Shown: positions 1 to 6,669 of the stretch, in pieces
Numbering within the stretch: position 1 is the stretch's first letter
Layout: every line of letters begins with the position of its first letter
DNA from: JAXLYX01 sp046351215
GTDB taxonomy: Bacteria > Myxococcota_A > Polyangia > Polyangiales > Houyiibacteriaceae
Assembly (NCBI GenBank): GCA_046351215.1
Contig: JAXLYX010000043.1
Location: forward strand, 1-20,168
Length of the DNA stretch: 20,168 nucleotides
Direction of reading: 5' to 3'
Position numbers and translations under genes: made by a program
The notes under the pieces: generated by a model
Seen by the model: only the letters and a program-made list of their open reading frames with translations
Database searches by the model: none
Told to the model about the DNA's origin: nothing

Positions 1-179
1 CCCAGGCGGTGGAGCGCCGGCTCTCCGAAGAGGCGGGCGGCACGGTCGAAGCGACGATGGGTCCGAAGCGCCGTCTCGACCTCGCGCTCGTCGGTCTCCG
101 TGGCCGCCGGAGCGGAAGCCTTCGGAGCCGCCTCGGGGATCGGTAGGGACGGGGTCTCGCGTGCGAGGGGGAGCGCCAT
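1..179 (-). CDS. Probable tRNA threonylcarbamoyladenosine dehydratase (TcdA/ThiF-like), N-terminal fragment
   Basis: Only the first 59 codons lie in the window; the gene runs off the left edge. The ATG at 179 opens a Pro/Ala-rich leader of about 40 residues, followed by RRFDRAARLFGEPALHRL. This resembles the segment just before the nucleotide-binding glycine motif in TcdA/CsdL and other MoeB/ThiF E1-like enzymes (E. coli TcdA has RFGGTARLYGE-type sequence there). TcdA uses ATP to cyclise t6A37 of tRNA to ct6A. The diagnostic GxGGVGS motif would lie outside the window, so the assignment rests on this short segment. Another ThiF-fold enzyme such as MoeB or a ubiquitin-activating-like protein is possible. 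A TAGGTT hexamer sits 9 nt before the ATG, leaving little room for a leader. Confidence 0.55.
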   Translation of the reverse strand, partial: MALPLARETPSLPIPEAAPKASAPAATETDEREVETALRTHRRFDRAARLFGEPALHRL

Positions 180-188
180 GGGGGCCGA

Positions 189-216
189 AACCTAGCAGAT
201 GACCCGTGGCCGGGAA
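189..216 (-). promoter_or_regulatory. Candidate sigma70-type promoter for the TcdA-like gene
   Basis: On the minus strand TTCCCG (216-211) lies 16 nt before TAGGTT (194-189). The hexamer ends 9 nt before the ATG at 179, so transcription would begin only a few bases before the start codon. The -35 match is weak (3/6). GCTAGGTT also forms the -10 region of the glycosyltransferase promoter near 16533. Found by eye only. Confidence 0.3.
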
Positions 217-266
217 GGCGAGCGTCCCGCCCCGGGGACGGAGGCGCGGCCCCCCCTCGCCCAAGG

Positions 267-280
267 TTACGACCTCGTAA
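267..280. promoter_or_regulatory. Operator-like 14-bp dyad between divergent genes
   Basis: TTACGA-CC-TCGTAA has perfect 6-bp arms around a 2-bp centre. It sits in the 168-bp gap between the divergent TcdA-like gene and the acyltransferase, 67 bp before the latter's ATG. The AT-containing arms stand out from the GC-rich surroundings. No regulator is assigned. I see nothing else clear in this gap. Confidence 0.3.
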
Positions 281-347
281 GGCGAGCGCGATCCGGGCGT
301 TCGGCATTGCGCGCCGGGTCACATCGGCGCACAAGGCGGGTCGAAGT

Positions 348-1304
348 ATGACACCGACGACGGACTCCGAACCGAGGCGGGCTCGGCCTCACCTCGTCTG
401 GTGGGACCGCTTGCGGATCGCCGCCGCGTTCGACGTCACGTACTTCCACATGCAGCTCACCCACGGGCTGTTCGGCATCGGCCTTCCGACGTTCCTGCTC
501 CTCGCCACGGGCCTCCCTTCGCGTCGCGTACGCGAGACCCCGCTCGGCGACTACGCCCGGCATCGCGCCGGCCGGACGATCCGCCCCTGGATCTTCTACT
601 TCTTCCTGTATGGCGCGCTCCGTGCGCTCGCGGAGTGGAAGAACGGCCGACCGCCCCTCGCCTGGTGGGAGCCGACGATGCTCCTCTACGGCCCGCAGGA
701 GAACCTCTGGTTCCTGCCCTTCATCTTCGTGCTCGGCCTCGCGGCGAACCGCGTCCACGCGCTCACGCTCCGCTTCGACACGCTGAAGCTCGCCGCGGGA
801 CTCTGCGCGCTCGGCCTCGGGACGTGCCTACTGCAGCTCCTGCCGGCCCATCCGACGCCGTTCCACCAGTGGCGCTTCGCCCTCCCGGCCCTTCCCTTCG
901 GTCTCGCGCTCGGCGCCTTCGACCGGGCGCGCGCGGAGGGTCGCCGCCGCGGCGCCGCCCTCCTCTGCCTCGCCCTGCTCGGTGCGCTGCTCGTCCTCGC
1001 CCTCCTCTTCCGCGACACCGGCCTCGGCCAGCTCGCGCTCCGCTACGCGATGGCGATGGGGCTCGTGATTCTCGGAGAGGCCTTCCCGGGCGAGAAGGAT
1101 CGCCTCACGGCGGGGCTCTCCGACGTGGCGTTCGGCATCGTCATGCTCGCGCCCCTCGTGCACCTCTTCGTGGTGCGGCGCGTCTTCGGTCGGCTCGGGC
1201 TCGACGGCGCGGACCACGCGGCCGCGGCGGCATGGCTCTCGTTCCTCGCGACGGGCGCGCTGGCGTACGCGCTCCGCCGCACTCCGGCCCGCGCGATCCT
1301 CTAG
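348..1304 (+). CDS. Acyltransferase family 3 integral membrane protein
   Basis: A 318-residue polytopic membrane protein. Near the N-terminus, WWDRLRIAAAFDV followed by FHM (about residues 18-35) matches the family signature in which an R/D pair precedes the first helix and a conserved His (H34 here) ends it. RHRAGRTIRPWIFYF (about 71-85) corresponds to the family's arginine-rich segment before a helix, and LWFLPFIFVLGLAANRV (about 120-136) matches the conserved WF(L/H) helix. About nine or ten hydrophobic segments follow. Family members move acyl groups such as acetyl or succinyl from the cytoplasm to sugars, lipids or polysaccharides. The substrate cannot be told here. The protein is a little short for the family and has no SGNH domain. 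The ATG at 348 is the first start in frame; its ribosome binding site is weak (AAGG about 11 nt upstream). It converges with the membrane-protein gene at 1329. Confidence 0.75.
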   Translation: MTPTTDSEPRRARPHLVWWDRLRIAAAFDVTYFHMQLTHGLFGIGLPTFLLLATGLPSRRVRETPLGDYARHRAGRTIRPWIFYFFLYGALRALAEWKNGRPPLAWWEPTMLLYGPQENLWFLPFIFVLGLAANRVHALTLRFDTLKLAAGLCALGLGTCLLQLLPAHPTPFHQWRFALPALPFGLALGAFDRARAEGRRRGAALLCLALLGALLVLALLFRDTGLGQLALRYAMAMGLVILGEAFPGEKDRLTAGLSDVAFGIVMLAPLVHLFVVRRVFGRLGLDGADHAAAAAWLSFLATGALAYALRRTPARAIL

Positions 1305-1328
1305 ACCGACGTCGCTCGACGGGCTCGC

Positions 1329-1964
1329 TCAGAGCCAGCCGAGGACACCGCCGAAGATCGCGACGGACGCGCCCACGAGGCCGAAGATCGTGCCGACGGC
1401 CACGAGCTTCGAGCGGAGCTCCGGCATGTCGTGGACCCAGAACGCCACGACGAAGAAGTGCAGGTAGCCGAAGGGGACGATGAGCCAGGGCGCACGCGCG
1501 CTCCACCACGGCCAATCCCACGTCAGCGCATCGACGGAGTTCAGCGCGATCTCCACCGCGACGCAGAAGAGCGAGAAGCCGAGCGCGAGGAACCATCGAC
1601 TCGGGAGGCCGAGGATGCGCACCGTCCGATCCGCTGGGAGCAGCTTCGCGAAGAGCACCCCCGCGATCGCGAACATGAAGCAGATCTCGATGTTGAGGCC
1701 GATGAGGATCAGGAACGCCGTCTTGCCCGGCGCGCCCCAGATCGGCGCGCGTCCTGTCACGTGGAAGAAGACGGAATTCGCGATCTCGTTGAGGAAATCC
1801 ATGCCCCAGAGCGCGAGCCCCGCGAGCACGGTGTTCCAATTGCGCCGCTCGATCTCGACGACGTAGACGTAGAGTACCAGCGCGAGGAAGGGGATGACGT
1901 ACCACTCGAACCGACTTCCGTCGCGCAGGATCTCGAGCGCCGCGCGCGCGTGTTCCGTGGGCAT
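1329..1964 (-). CDS. Uncharacterised six-helix membrane protein
   Basis: I do not recognise this 211-residue protein. It shows about six hydrophobic segments (roughly residues 22-37, 44-68, 82-108, 122-143, 158-178 and 187-209), no signal peptide and a short polar N-terminus. Unusually, acidic and histidine residues lie inside or next to predicted helices: E60, H68, E93, E138, H169 and H178, with an aromatic loop DALTWDWPWW around 145-154. These may line a cofactor or metal site, or a polar channel; that is inference. The ATG at 1964 is supported by GGAGGT 6 nt upstream. It lies 26 nt downstream of the tatD stop on the same strand and is probably the last gene of the ADA-TatD unit. It converges on the acyltransferase across a 24-nt gap. 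Confidence 0.7.
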   Translation of the reverse strand: MPTEHARAALEILRDGSRFEWYVIPFLALVLYVYVVEIERRNWNTVLAGLALWGMDFLNEIANSVFFHVTGRAPIWGAPGKTAFLILIGLNIEICFMFAIAGVLFAKLLPADRTVRILGLPSRWFLALGFSLFCVAVEIALNSVDALTWDWPWWSARAPWLIVPFGYLHFFVVAFWVHDMPELRSKLVAVGTIFGLVGASVAIFGGVLGWL

Positions 1965-1990
1965 GACCGCACCTCCGAGGTTTCCCCAGT

Positions 1991-2779
1991 CTACCTCGCG
2001 GCCGTGCCGAAGAGCCCCGCCGCGTTCGCGAACGTCGCCTCGGCCACCCGCTCGACCGGGACCCCGTGGAGCTCCGCGACCGCACGGGCGATGGCGACGA
2101 GCCGCGCCGGCTCGTTGGGCTTCCGCGTGCCCTCGGGCGGGAGATCCGGCGCGTCCGTCTCGATCAAGAGGCGCTCGAGCGGACACGCGAGCGCCGCGCG
2201 GCGCGTCTTCTTCGCCCGGGGCCAGGTGACGGGCCCCGAGAACGAGACGAAGAGCCCGAGGGCGACGTAGCGGGCGACGAGCTCGGCCGAGCCCGAGTAC
2301 GAGTGCATCATGCCGCCCGGCAGCGGCGCCATCGACTCGAGGAGCTCGAGGACGAGACCGTGCGCGTCGACGACGTGGAGCACGATCGGCAGACCGAGGC
2401 GACGCGCCACCCCGAGGTGCGCCCGGAACACCTCGACCTGCCGCGCGATGCGCGCGGGATCGCGCGTGTGGTTCCGATCGAGGCCGAATTCGCCGATGGC
2501 GACCGCGCCGGCGTCGAGTGCGGCCCGTGGCATCGCGTCGAGCGCGGCCCGGAGCTCCTCGTCCGAGAGCGTGTCGATCTCCCAGGGATGGATTCCGACC
2601 GCGACGTCGACGCCGGCGTGCTCGGCGCGGAACGGCCCGAGGACGGGCCATTGCGAGGGATGGTAGCCCGGCACGAGGATCCGCTCGACGCCGGCCTCGT
2701 GCGCCCGCGCGAGCATCGCCTCCCGCTCCGCGTCGAGCTCGGGCAGGTCGAGGTGGCAATGCGCGTCGAAGAGCCTCAC
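1991..2779 (-). CDS. tatD: TatD-family metal-dependent hydrolase / DNase
   Basis: A 262-residue amidohydrolase-fold protein with all expected TatD metal ligands: H7 and H9 in FDAHCHLD, E97 in AIGEFGLD, H135 in LHVVDAH, H159 in MMHSYSG and D209 in LLIETDAPDLPP. Length is normal for the family. TatD proteins act as Mg2+-dependent 3'-5' exonucleases on DNA and RNA and have been linked to repair of oxidised DNA and to D-aminoacyl-tRNA or RNA turnover. The start is the GTG at 2779, giving VRLFDAHCH; it overlaps the adenosine deaminase stop by 4 nt (GTGA), so translation is probably coupled. The pairing with a nucleoside deaminase fits nucleic-acid salvage. Whether it is orthologous to TatD, YcfH or YjjV cannot be settled by eye. 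Confidence 0.9.
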   Translation of the reverse strand: MRLFDAHCHLDLPELDAEREAMLARAHEAGVERILVPGYHPSQWPVLGPFRAEHAGVDVAVGIHPWEIDTLSDEELRAALDAMPRAALDAGAVAIGEFGLDRNHTRDPARIARQVEVFRAHLGVARRLGLPIVLHVVDAHGLVLELLESMAPLPGGMMHSYSGSAELVARYVALGLFVSFSGPVTWPRAKKTRRAALACPLERLLIETDAPDLPPEGTRKPNEPARLVAIARAVAELHGVPVERVAEATFANAAGLFGTAAR

Positions 2780-3840
2780 GGCGAAGCGAGGTAGGACTCG
2801 GCCTCGCGATCGAAGGACTCGAGCTCGCGCGAGACGTCGCGGACGAAGGCCTGCTTGCGATGGAAGGGCAGGAAGGCGGACTTGAAACCGTTGATGACGA
2901 GGCGCTTCACGTCGGCCCAGCCCATGCCGAGCTCGCGGTGCACGAGGTAGAGCTCGCGCGAGACCGAGGTGTCGGTCACGAGGCGGTTGTCCGTGTTCAC
3001 CGTCACCCGCAATCCGAGGTCGTGATAGAGCTTGATCGGATGCGTGGCGAGGCTCTTCACCGCGCCGGTCTGCACGTTCGAGGACGGGCAGCACTCGAGC
3101 GGGATGCGATGGTCGTTCACGTAGTGCAGGAGGTCCCCGTCCTCGCGGAGACGGCAGCCGTGGCCGATGCGATGGGCGCCGCAGATGTGGATCGCCTGGT
3201 GGATCGACGCCGGGCCGTACGCTTCGCCCGCGTGGATCGTGACGTTGATGTTGTTGTCGCGGACGAGACGGAAGGCCTCGAGGTGGTCCTTCGGCGGGTA
3301 GTCGTACTCCGCTCCCGCGAGATCGAAGGCGACGACGCCCCGGTTCTTGTAGGCGACGGCGAGCTCGGCCATCTCGAGCGACTTCTCCGGCGAGATGTTC
3401 CGGATGCCGCAGAGGATGACGTTCGAGACGATGCCGTGCTTCACGCGGGCCCGGAAGAGCCCCTCGAGCACGGCCTCGACGACCGTCGTGAGCCGCATCC
3501 CGCGCACCGTGTGGAGCATCGGCGCGTAGCGGACCTCCATGTACCGCACGTTCTCGCGCGCCGCGTCCTCCGCGAGCTCGAAGGCCACGCGCTCGAGGTT
3601 CTCCTCCGTCTGGAGCACGAGGTTCGTGACCTCGAAGGCCTTCAGGTACTCGACGAGGCTTCCGGTGTTCTCGCCGAGGTGCATCGCCTTCCGCAGCGCC
3701 TCGGGCTCGGTCGCCGGCAGGGCGATCCCGTCGCGCGCCGCGAGCTCGATCAGGGTCTCGAGCCTGAGCGAGCCGTCGAGGTGGACGTGGAGATCGCACT
3801 TCGGGAGCTTCTCGAAGAAGGCAAGGGGCAGCGTTCCCAC
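2776..3840 (-). CDS. add: Adenosine deaminase
   Basis: A 354-residue metal-dependent deaminase converting adenosine or 2'-deoxyadenosine to inosine in purine salvage. Visible zinc and active-site residues are H18 and H20 in KCDLHVHLDGS, H203 and catalytic E206 in TIHAGEAYGP, H227 in RIGHG and zinc ligand D284 in VNTDNRLVTDT. The residue after the zinc aspartate is Asn rather than the Asp of mammalian ADA, a variant I recall from several bacterial ADAs. A related deaminase (adenine, N6-methyl-AMP) is possible, but the sequence looks like classical ADA. The start is GTG at 3840: GGAGGT (3851-3846) lies 5 nt upstream, and the protein then begins just before the first catalytic motif as usual. 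Its stop overlaps the tatD start. It is divergent from the VOC gene with a 63-nt gap. Confidence 0.93.
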   Translation of the reverse strand: MGTLPLAFFEKLPKCDLHVHLDGSLRLETLIELAARDGIALPATEPEALRKAMHLGENTGSLVEYLKAFEVTNLVLQTEENLERVAFELAEDAARENVRYMEVRYAPMLHTVRGMRLTTVVEAVLEGLFRARVKHGIVSNVILCGIRNISPEKSLEMAELAVAYKNRGVVAFDLAGAEYDYPPKDHLEAFRLVRDNNINVTIHAGEAYGPASIHQAIHICGAHRIGHGCRLREDGDLLHYVNDHRIPLECCPSSNVQTGAVKSLATHPIKLYHDLGLRVTVNTDNRLVTDTSVSRELYLVHRELGMGWADVKRLVINGFKSAFLPFHRKQAFVRDVSRELESFDREAESYLASP

Positions 3841-3891
3841 GGGGGACCTCCGGTTCCCTCCTTTCCTATCACGCCCGCCGCACGCCGTGCC

Positions 3892-3903
3892 TATGCTCTC
3901 GCG
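3892..3903 (+). promoter_or_regulatory. -10-like hexamer placed for a leaderless VOC transcript
   Basis: TATGCT (3892-3897) is followed by exactly 6 nt and then the GTG start at 3904. No Shine-Dalgarno sequence precedes that GTG. The spacing would put the transcription start at or next to the start codon. I see no good -35 box. Confidence 0.35.
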
Positions 3904-4257
3904 GTGCGCCTCCACCACCTCGCCTTCCGGACCCACGACGTCGACGCCCTCGTGGCCTTCCTCGTGGACCTCCTCGGCCTGCCCGAGGTGAAGGACGCCC
4001 GCCCCCGCTCGGTCTGGCTCGGCCTCTCGGACGGCTCCGTCGTGATGGTGGAGCGAGCCGGAGGCGACGAGCCCGTCATGCCCGGTGGCAGCCTCGAGCT
4101 CGCCGCCTTCGAGGTCGGGGCCGACGAAAAGGCGCGGATCCGCGAGGAATCCCTCCGCCGTGGCTGCTTCGACGGCGAGACGGCCCACACCGTCTACCTC
4201 CGCGCACCCGACGGGCGCCGAATCGGCGTGTCGACCTATCCCCTTCCGGGCCGTTAG
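3904..4257 (+). CDS. VOC-superfamily (glyoxalase/bleomycin-resistance-like) protein
   Basis: A 117-residue protein with the paired beta-alpha-beta-beta-beta pattern of the vicinal-oxygen-chelate fold. It opens with VRLHHLAFRTHDVDALVAFLVDLLGLPE, where H5 is the usual first metal ligand and a helix leads into the (F/Y)xxxLGL motif. The first half ends at VVMVERAG, where E50 could be the second ligand. The second half (about 62-113) ends in LRAPDGRRIGVSTYP. The ligands expected in the second half are not obvious: SLELAAFEV has no His, and the final hydrophobic-Glu position reads IGV. Metal binding is therefore uncertain. Family members include isomerases, dioxygenases, epimerases and drug-binding proteins. 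The GTG at 3904 is the only start giving the full fold. It probably forms a unit with the amidase 35 nt downstream. Confidence 0.75.
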   Translation: MRLHHLAFRTHDVDALVAFLVDLLGLPEVKDARPRSVWLGLSDGSVVMVERAGGDEPVMPGGSLELAAFEVGADEKARIREESLRRGCFDGETAHTVYLRAPDGRRIGVSTYPLPGR

Positions 4258-4292
4258 CCCCTATCCTCCCGACCGCAGACCGGAGGTCGTCG

Positions 4293-5738
4293 ATGTCGGA
4301 GGAATGGTTCTATCTCTCGGGCAAGGAGCTCGCTTCCCGCATCCGTGCCCGGAAGATCCGTTCGGTCGACCTCGTCGACGCCCACATCCGCGAGGTCGAG
4401 CGCGTCAATCCGCGGATCCACGCCGTCGTGAAGACCCGCTTCGACGAGGCCCGCGCGGAGGCGGCCCGCGCCGACGAGCGCGTCCGGTCGGAGGCGCCCG
4501 AGTCCCTCCCCCCGCTGCTCGGCGTCCCTTGCACCATCAAGGAGAGCTTCTGCCTCACGGGCATGCCGAACACGAGCGGGCTCGTCTCGCGCATCGGCAC
4601 GGTCGCCACCGAGGATGCGACGACCGTGGCGCGCCTCCGGGCCGCGGGCGCGATCCCGGTCGGCGTGACCAACACCTCCGAGCTCTGCATGTGGATGGAG
4701 AGCACGAACAAGGTCTACGGCCGGACGAACAACCCGTACGACGTCCGCCGCATCGTCGGCGGCAGCTCCGGCGGCGAGGGCGCGATCGTGGGCTCGGGCG
4801 CGAGCCCCTTCGGTCTCGGCTCGGACATCGGCGGGTCGATCCGCATGCCCGCCTTCTTCAACGGCGTCTTCGGTCACAAGCCGACGGGCGGCCTCGTGCC
4901 GAACACCGGCCAGTACCCGCTCGCGGAGGGCCCCGCCGCACGCTACTGCACGACCGGTCCGCTGACGCGCCGCGCGGAGGACCTGCCCTTCCTCCTCTCG
5001 ATCCTCGCCGGCAAGGACGGGAAGTGCGAGGGAGCCGCGGGCGTCGAGTACACGCTCCGCGACACGCACGCGGTCGACGTCCGGAAGCTCGACGTGGTCT
5101 CGATCCCCGACAACGGTCGGATCTTCGTCTCGCGCGACCTCCGCGGCGCGCAGAAGCGCGCGGCCGACTACCTCTCTTCGAGGGGCTGTCGCGTCCGCAC
5201 GATCCGTCCGGATCGCCTCAAGTACTCGACGGAGATCTGGGCCGCCGGCCTCTCGTCGGCGGGCGGGAAGAGCTACGCCGAGCTCCTCGGCGCCGGCACG
5301 GCCGTCGACGGTCTCACCGAGCTCAGGCGGCTCCTCACCGGCAAGTCCCCCTACACGATCCCCTCCGTGGCGCTCGTGCTGCTCGAGGAGCTCACGCACA
5401 AGCTGGGCGACGAGACGCAGAAGTTCCTCGAGATCGGGGCCGAGCTGCAGGCGGAGCTCGAGCGCGAGGTCGGAGACGAGGGAGTGCTCCTCTACCCCTC
5501 GCACGCGTGGCCGGCGCCGCTCCACAACGTGCCGCTCGTCATCCCCTTCCTCTTCGTCTACACCGCGGTGCTCAACATCCTCGAGTTCCCCGTGACGCAG
5601 GTCCCGCTCGGACTCGACGGCAAGGGCGTCCCCCTCGGCGTGCAGGTCGGCGCCCTGCGGGGCAACGACCACCTCACGATGGCGGTCGCGCTCGAGCTCG
5701 AGAAGGGCTTCGGAGGCTGGGTGAGGCCGGTGCTCTGA
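4293..5738 (+). CDS. Amidase-signature family hydrolase (FAAH-like)
   Basis: A 481-residue Ser-Ser-Lys amidase. The triad is clear: K83 in CTIKES, cis-Ser S158 in VGGSSGGEGA and nucleophile S182 in GSDIGGSIRMP. The K-to-cisSer and cisSer-to-nucleophile spacings (75 and 24 residues) equal those of mammalian fatty acid amide hydrolase. FGHKPTGG and AxPxGxTNTSEL-type segments are also present. Members hydrolyse amides such as fatty amides, aryl acylamides or indole acetamide, or act as the GatA subunit. GatA is unlikely because no gatB or gatC lies nearby and the flanks read like FAAH-type enzymes. The natural substrate is unknown. The ATG at 4293 has GGAGG with 6-nt spacing. No signal peptide is seen, so it is presumably cytoplasmic. 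It follows the VOC gene by 35 nt and converges on the DHH gene. Confidence 0.88.
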   Translation: MSEEWFYLSGKELASRIRARKIRSVDLVDAHIREVERVNPRIHAVVKTRFDEARAEAARADERVRSEAPESLPPLLGVPCTIKESFCLTGMPNTSGLVSRIGTVATEDATTVARLRAAGAIPVGVTNTSELCMWMESTNKVYGRTNNPYDVRRIVGGSSGGEGAIVGSGASPFGLGSDIGGSIRMPAFFNGVFGHKPTGGLVPNTGQYPLAEGPAARYCTTGPLTRRAEDLPFLLSILAGKDGKCEGAAGVEYTLRDTHAVDVRKLDVVSIPDNGRIFVSRDLRGAQKRAADYLSSRGCRVRTIRPDRLKYSTEIWAAGLSSAGGKSYAELLGAGTAVDGLTELRRLLTGKSPYTIPSVALVLLEELTHKLGDETQKFLEIGAELQAELEREVGDEGVLLYPSHAWPAPLHNVPLVIPFLFVYTAVLNILEFPVTQVPLGLDGKGVPLGVQVGALRGNDHLTMAVALELEKGFGGWVRPVL

Positions 5739-5762
5739 GCGGCGCCGACGCGCGGCTCAGAG
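5733..5762. terminator. Bidirectional hairpin covering both convergent stop codons
   Basis: CTCTGAGC (5733-5740) and GCTCAGAG (5755-5762) are perfect 8-bp arms. Inside the loop, GCGC (5742-5745) pairs with GCGC (5750-5753), giving a longer imperfect stem. The amidase TGA (5736-5738) and the opposing gene's TCA (5757-5759) both lie in the stem. Neither side has a T-tract, so intrinsic termination is not certain; part of the symmetry is inherent in facing TGA codons. Confidence 0.4.
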
Positions 5763-6599
5763 ATCGCGCTGCAGGATCTCGAGGACCTCGGGCAGTTTCT
5801 TCGCGGCGACGCTGACGCGCGTCGGCATGCCGCCCGTGAGCCCGAGCATGCGGACGAGATCGACGCCGCTGTCGAAGGGCGCGGCGACGGTCACCGTCGT
5901 CTCGTCGTGGACGAGCGAGACGCGGGCGCGCTCCTGGCCGAGCAGGAGCAGCATCGTCTTGTCGTAGGGAGCCTCGCGTCCGGTCGCGTCGCAGACCGCG
6001 ACGTCCCCGTGGATCTCGTAGCTCTCCGCGAGACGACGCGCCTCGTCCTCCATCGCCCGGAGGCCGTCCGCGATGCCGCGCAGCTCGACGAAGAGCCCCC
6101 GATCGTTCGCGCCATCGGCGAGGTAGCGGACGACGACTCCCTTGAGCCCGTCGTCGCGCGGGCGTGCGCGCAGCGCGCGGTCGATGATCTCGGCGCGCTC
6201 GCTCGGCTCGCCCATCCGCGTGTCGATGGCGCGGGCGTCGGCGTCGGCTCCCTCGTAGGGCTCGACGCCGCCGCGGATCCACTTCGCGGCCGCGCAGAGG
6301 CCGTCGAAGTCCACGTGGCAGCAGATCGTGTCGATCGCGCCGGCCCATGCGACGCGCTCCGGGGTCACGAGCTCGGGACAGGCCGGATGCTGCGCCTTCG
6401 TCCGCAGGACGAAGCGCGGATCGTCGACGTAGCGCGCGTGCATCTCGTGCTCGTGGTGATCGATCCACATCGCGAGCCGCTCGCCGAGCCCGCGGAGGAA
6501 GGGGAGCGTCACCGTCTCGAAGCTCGCGCCCCCGGCGTTCGCCGCGAAGGCGACGTCGAGCACGACGACGCGACCGCGCAGATCCGCGGGTCGGGGCAT
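5757..6599 (-). CDS. DHH-type phosphoesterase-like protein with permuted motif order
   Basis: A 280-residue protein. It opens with VVVLDVAFA (D15), resembling DHH motif II, then reaches MWIDHHEHEMH (D47-H48-H49), the DHH signature. It is followed by CCHVDFDGLCAAAKW (H95, D97, D99), resembling motif I (HxDxDGxxAA), which normally precedes the other two. The C-terminal 100 residues include VTVAAPFDSGVDLVRMLGLTGGMPTRVSV, compatible with a DHHA1-like substrate-binding domain. DHH enzymes (RecJ, NrnA, GdpP and pyrophosphatases) cut phosphodiester or pyrophosphate bonds using Mn2+. The substrate is unknown; a short RNA or a (cyclic) dinucleotide is plausible. The start at 6599 is preferred because the alternative in-frame ATG at 6638 lies in a hairpin stem; neither has a good ribosome binding site. 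It is 70 nt downstream of the protease gene. Confidence 0.6.
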   Translation of the reverse strand: MPRPADLRGRVVVLDVAFAANAGGASFETVTLPFLRGLGERLAMWIDHHEHEMHARYVDDPRFVLRTKAQHPACPELVTPERVAWAGAIDTICCHVDFDGLCAAAKWIRGGVEPYEGADADARAIDTRMGEPSERAEIIDRALRARPRDDGLKGVVVRYLADGANDRGLFVELRGIADGLRAMEDEARRLAESYEIHGDVAVCDATGREAPYDKTMLLLLGQERARVSLVHDETTVTVAAPFDSGVDLVRMLGLTGGMPTRVSVAAKKLPEVLEILQRDL

Positions 6600-6632
6600 C
6601 TTGCGAGGCGTGCCGTAGGCGAGACGGGGAAA

Positions 6633-6660
6633 GGGCATCGGGCGAGGTTGGGCGATGCCC
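6633..6660 (-). terminator. Hairpin between protease and DHH genes
   Basis: GGGCATCG (6633-6640) and CGATGCCC (6653-6660) form perfect 8-bp arms around a 12-nt loop. On the minus strand the stem is followed by TTTCCCC, a weak T-run. It begins 10 nt after the protease stop and ends 34 nt before the DHH start. It could be a terminator or attenuator for the protease transcript, or a leader structure of the DHH gene. Confidence 0.4.
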
Positions 6661-6669
6661 GGCACCGAT

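Noticed and set aside
2066..2794. A 242-codon frame antisense to tatD
   Set aside because: It is rich in Arg/Asp/Glu/Gly repeats as expected opposite biased codons; the TatD ligands are on the other strand.
4293..5738. Reading the amidase as GatA of the tRNA-dependent amidotransferase
   Set aside because: No gatB or gatC nearby, and the flanking motifs and spacing match fatty-acid-amide-hydrolase-like members better.
4085..5815. A 576-codon plus-strand frame over the amidase gene
   Set aside because: It is Arg/Pro/Gly-rich low-complexity translation typical of a shifted frame in GC-rich DNA; the amidase frame has all catalytic residues.
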